DNA from: Euryodendron excelsum | Lineage: Eukaryota; Streptophyta; Magnoliopsida; Ericales; Pentaphylacaceae | Direction of reading: 5' to 3' | Assembly: GCA_033060915.1 (NCBI GenBank) | Contig: CM065388.1 | Location: 30,902,001 to 30,966,000 of the forward strand | DNA length: 64,000 bases | Shown: piece by piece, positions 60,546 to 64,000 of the stretch | Position numbering within the stretch: position 1 is the first letter of the stretch | Layout: every line of letters starts with the position of its first letter | Made by a program: the position numbers and the translations under genes | The notes under the pieces: generated by a model | What the model was told of the DNA's origin: nothing | Databases searched by the model: none | Seen by the model: only the letters and a program-made list of their open reading frames with translations

Positions 60546-61365
60546 CTTGTGTGAATATTGAAAACAAGGAAAGTGACTTTAAGCAGACGCCCACCTAACC
60601 ATCTCAAGAGAGAACCCCTTTCTGTTTGATATGTAGTTGACTTGAAAAAGAGTAAACCAAATGAAAAAATTGGTATGAGTCGTACCATTAAAGTTTTTCA
60701 TGAGCCCACCTGACATCTTCCCTTCATGTAGATCATGCGGATTAAAAGCAACCAAGTCCGCATTAATTTCACAAGATACCTTCAGATAGATCATGCGGTT
60801 TGAACCAAGTCTGTAGTGATTTCATAAGATCTTAAAGTGTGTAAGCACAAAACTGCAAGTGCACTTAATTTCAATTTTTTTTATAAATAGAATACTAAAA
60901 TAGAAGTCCATTAGAAAATGGTTTAATGGTCAGGAAAAGCATTTATGAATCCTTATGGATTCCTAATTTAAAGAGTCTCCAATCCATTCAAATGGTGCAT
61001 TTGGTGAGACGGCTCCAGTACTGGAAATTTTCGTACTGGGAATGTGGAAGAGAATTTCAATATGCCTTAGACTTGTGCTGAAAGGAATAGAAGGAATCCG
61101 CTAGGTATCACATCATATATATTTTTCCTCTCTTTTTTCCTTTGCAGCTTAATGCTAGTTCTTGAAAGTATTTCATTCCCCCATTCTTAGATACATCAAT
61201 TCTCAGGTGAAAAATAAGCCGTAATGAAGTTCAATGTGAATGACACCATTCCCATTCAAGGATGCTACTATTTTACTTGAGAGACCAGAACAGCGTATTT
61301 GGACCTTCCATGACTTGAAATTTTTGCTTATATATGCTCAAACACCTTTGTTTGCACGTGCCCCC

Positions 61366-61367
<2 letters not shown>

Positions 61368-61407
<40 letters not shown>
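61368..61407. repeat. (GA)20 microsatellite
   Basis: GA run after CCCCCAT, homologous to 58937-58972 with two more units. Confidence 0.95.
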
Positions 61408-61411
<4 letters not shown>

Positions 61412-61567
61412 ATATATGAAAACCACAAACATTATCAAAGCAGTATTATAATTCGAATCATTTATGGTATCTATTTAAACAAGACTTGAGGAGAAGCTTG
61501 TGTACATACACTTATTTTTATTGCGGGGGTGGATAAGACATGAAACGTATCCACGTACACTGCCTCA

Positions 61568-62379
61568 CTAACAATCTTTGGTACAATGACATTCTATGTG
61601 CCTGCAATTCCCACCAGAAAAGCCCTCCGTCTGGCAAACTCCAGCACAGTTACTATCGCTCAAGCATCCTCCCCTGTAGAATTGGCTCTTTGTGTCGCAT
61701 GTCCTAGCCTCTGCCGGTATGGGAGCCCTATCTGCTCAAAGATAAAAACTTGTTATTCACTAGCTGGTATTTATACATGCATTGCGCATGCCATATATAT
61801 ATATATTTGCAAGTTGCCCCAAATTTTAACACCACAAAAACAGCTCAAGCCTCAAAGTACAAGCAGTACAATTAGAACACGACCAGCACCTTAGTTTCTG
61901 ATTTTGCATATATTATGGCCCTTCTATCGACATATTCGAACAGACATAATCATTGTAAATGACACAACATAGCCATTGATTTGGACCATATCTTAAATAT
62001 ATCATCGTGCGGAGTTGATTTCAATTGAAATGTTCTAGAGATTATGTAAGTGATCGATGTACTAGTTGATCGATCTTGTAGCAAGGGAGAATATAGATAT
62101 ACATATAAGTTGAAAAGAAAATGTAATACACCTGAAAACCCAAGTGCACATATGAATGCTCGGCCGAGATATGTGTTTATCACTTAGTTGAGGTATTTTG
62201 AAAGCATCCGTCTTACACTAACCAAAAGGAAAAAAAAAAAGGAAGAAAGAAAAAGTTTTTCTAGACTATTTTTTTGCTATAATACATCAGAAGTTTAACA
62301 AGAAGAACAGCTAACCTGTAGCCATCAGAAGCACTAACAGGAGAACAATGGTAGAAAGCATGCGCACAGGGTGTTCCAT
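61568..62379 (-). CDS. Plant defensin (gamma-thionin) precursor, two exons
   Basis: Secreted cysteine-rich antimicrobial peptide of the plant defensin family; 75 codons. Exon 1 is 62379-62316 (ATG at 62379) and encodes a signal peptide with a hydrophobic core (STIVLLLVLLMA). A phase-1 intron (62315-61732, GT...AG, 584 bp) sits near the end of the signal sequence, as is usual for the family. Exon 2 is 61731-61568 (stop TAG at 61570-61568). After a nine-residue linker the mature part starts at RTC and has 45 residues with eight Cys at mature positions 3, 14, 20, 24, 34, 39, 41 and 45. The family signature is clear: aromatic 9-10, Ser before Cys20, VCQTEGF (Glu27), G-G-N-C and C-x-C. The loop between Cys5 and Cys6 has four residues, two fewer than the common six. 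No stops or frameshifts. The plus-strand frame at 61586-61894 is its antisense shadow. Confidence 0.9.
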
Positions 62380-62447
62380 GCTGTGGGAGAGAGAGATGTT
62401 GCAATGTACAAAAGGCAAAATGCTGATGATTGTACTTAGGAGACTTG

Positions 62448-62457
62448 TTTATTTGTA
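62448..62457 (-). promoter_or_regulatory. TATA-like box of the defensin gene
   Basis: TACAAATAAA on the minus strand, about 70-78 bases before the ATG, leaving room for a leader of about 40 nt with a CT-rich stretch (CATCTCTCTCTCCCACAG). Confidence 0.45.
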
Positions 62458-62484
62458 GTGAATGCATTTGATTACTCTCTATCT

Positions 62485-62796
62485 CACGTGATTGCTCTCT
62501 ATCTCTAACTCTATTTTTACCACTTATGAAACTATAATTATTCTCTCATAAAAGTGAGTATTCGGATCCTCTTTATTGAATGGAGTTAATTCCATTAAAT
62601 AGAGTTGACACGTGAAGAAATGGACGATTTTCATATAATTATCCTCTTATGAAAGTTAGTATTCGGATCCTCCACATTGAATGGAGATATCATTTCATTA
62701 AATACTAGACAGCTAGTCTGACAATTATAAATTGTCATGTGATGCATCTTCTTCATAAATAAAAGCAAATACTAGCAAATTAAAGATAGCCACGTG
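62485..62796. promoter_or_regulatory. Three G-boxes upstream of the defensin gene
   Basis: CACGTG at 62485-62490, 62609-62614 and 62791-62796, i.e. about 105, 230 and 410 bases before the ATG. G-boxes bind bZIP and bHLH factors, including those of ABA and jasmonate responses, which control many defensins. The count is seen; the role is inference. Confidence 0.5.
62532..62706. repeat. Direct repeat in the defensin upstream region, 102-bp spacing
   Basis: 62532-62602 and 62634-62706 share ATAATTAT.CTCT.AT.AAAGT, AGTATTCGGATCCTC, ATTGAATGGAG and CATTAAATA. One G-box lies between the two copies. Confidence 0.7.
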
Positions 62797-62799
62797 CCT

Positions 62800-64000
62800 A
62801 ATCGGATACTACAAAAGAATATCAGAATGGCCCAGTGCCGAGTGGGATACTGCCAAAGGATACCAAAATTGGCGAATCATAACTGCTACTTGTCAAAGTA
62901 ATGCAGTCTTCCATTTGACAAGTCTTGGACTAATCAAATTAAGCCGTTTGTTATATGTGACCTGCAAGGAAATGGGCATGTATTTTCTCTAATAAAATTT
63001 GGAGATGTGTCCAGAACAAATTTTATTAACTGTTATATTTTGAAATGAATAGAAACAATTATCATAAAGAAGTACAAAAGTCATAATGATTCTCTCAACT
63101 CACAATTATTAGGAGTGACCATTTAGAGAGAAGAACACAATCACATACACCATGCAAGAGAGAGCCCTGGCTAATCAAGACTTCTAGAGAACTTTTTCAT
63201 TTGAGTGAATTATGATAGATCAAGTCTTTTAAAGAACTTTTTCATTCAACTTCTATTGTCATTTGCTTCGCACAATTTGAAAGTGAGCTTGCCATTTGAT
63301 TCACGAATAAACTTCAAGCCCTCGAGCTAAAACTTCGAAGAAAAGAATCAAACAATTATTTCTTTAATTAGAAATTACATCAAACATTGTATTCCTCTTA
63401 TTTGAAATCAATAAAGTTGAATTTGTTTGTATAGCTTTTTGTCATCATTTTTAGACTCGAAATTTGTGTGTCCAACGCGTTAAAGTAGACATGAAGTGAT
63501 GAAATAGGACAATTAGTCGGGATTTTTTTCCACAATGATGTAGTTTTTTGCAAATAGCTTAATCTCTTCCAAATATGGTTATATTTTAAACCCTTACAAG
63601 AGAATGAACGTCACGGATGAAGTATAAATCCGGTGAGTATCGGAGTTGATTTTTCTTAAGGATCGAAATCAATATGATATAGCACTCAACTAACACTCAA
63701 TTGACCAAAATTGAATTGCAAAATGAAGGAAAATTGGACCGAAGATAGACCAAAAATCTTTTGTTGCTTGAGAGATTGAGTTAACTAAACTAATGCAAAG
63801 TAATTAACAACTAATTAAAGCTATTAAAACTATATTTAATTACAATTAAAGAGGCTTGGATACAATTGATTCAATCAACTAATTCACAACAAAAGTTTTA
63901 ATAGAGAAATTTATAACTCAAATTAAGGATCATTCCAAGGATTCTTGATTCGAAAGATTTAGACCACAAAACCTTAGATTCATACTTAATTGAGAATAGA
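62800..64000. other. AT-rich intergenic region, no supported gene
   Basis: 62800-62870 has a short imperfect duplication (GGATACT.C.AAAGGATA). 63150-63440 contains two AGA(G/A)AACTTTTTCATT(T/C) blocks and AATCAATAAAG, which could be the end of a degraded LTR, but neither end is visible. No reading frame with recognisable motifs. Confidence 0.4.

Larger units (their letters stand above)
59127..61567. repeat. Segmental duplication, copy 2, enlarged by plastid DNA
   Basis: Same order of blocks as 57945-59126 but about twice as long. The extra length is plastid trnK DNA plus an internal tandem duplication: 59448-59993 and 59994-60554 share TTACAACAAATTAGAAAT, AAATTGTTATAAATAAAAA, GCCAAATAGCCTAATTGGAT and the trnK block. 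The copy ends at 61567, one base from the stop codon of the defensin gene. Confidence 0.75.

Noticed and set aside
61586..61894. 102-codon plus-strand frame with several Cys
   Set aside because: Antisense shadow of defensin exon 2 plus an AT repeat; the spliced minus-strand gene explains the sequence.
62261..62467. 68-codon minus-strand frame
   Set aside because: Overlaps the defensin signal peptide exon in another frame.

Overview
The window reads as nuclear DNA of a flowering plant, most likely a eudicot. It has nested LTR retrotransposons, a spliced two-exon plant defensin gene and nuclear copies of plastid trnK DNA. I cannot name the species. About 56 kb (1-56510) is a stack of retrotransposons with no intact host gene. 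The right end (56511-64000) is AT-rich host DNA carrying the one gene that looks intact.

Most of the left part belongs to one Ty3/Gypsy family with very long LTRs (about 4.4-5.4 kb), probably of the Tat/Ogre lineage. Its LTR runs from TGTAAGCACC to GCGACA. The orientation is set by three things: a TATAAATA box, a primer-binding site (TGGCGACTCC...) two bases after the LTR end, and a purine-rich tract before the LTR start. From left to right: element A (minus strand, internal region 1-6445, 5' LTR 6446-11550); element B (plus strand, internal 11551-28504, 3' LTR 28505-33424), carrying an antisense Plant Mobile Domain (PMD) pseudogene; element C (minus strand, 13865-26678, target duplication GGCGC), inserted in that PMD gene; element D (minus strand, gag remnant 33425-33847, leader, LTR fragment 35358-36303), interrupted by B; and a truncated plus-strand LTR (36304-39826) inside D's LTR, ending in a small inverted LTR fragment. 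LTRs of this family alone cover about half the window.

41287-56505 is a second element: an old chromovirus (Ty3/Gypsy with a C-terminal chromodomain) with 668 and 661 bp LTRs, target duplication CGGAG and an initiator-Met primer-binding site. It is split by two solo LTRs of the giant-LTR family, a plus-strand one in gag (42034-46412) and a minus-strand one between protease and reverse transcriptase (48201-53065). It is dead: gag has frameshifts, and pol stays in one frame but has about a dozen stop codons.

At the right, 57945-61567 is a diverged tandem duplication. The second copy holds two tandem pieces of plastid trnK-UUU exon 1 plus intron. The duplication stops at the stop codon of the defensin gene (61568-62379, minus strand), whose upstream region has a TATA-like box, three CACGTG G-boxes and a 102-bp-spaced direct repeat. 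62800-64000 shows no gene I can support.

Reading the layers in time order: D and the chromovirus are old; the family then inserted into itself repeatedly in both orientations (B into D, A and C into B, solo LTRs into the chromovirus). All insertion boundaries were read by eye. Percent identities are rough impressions from partial alignments, not computed values.
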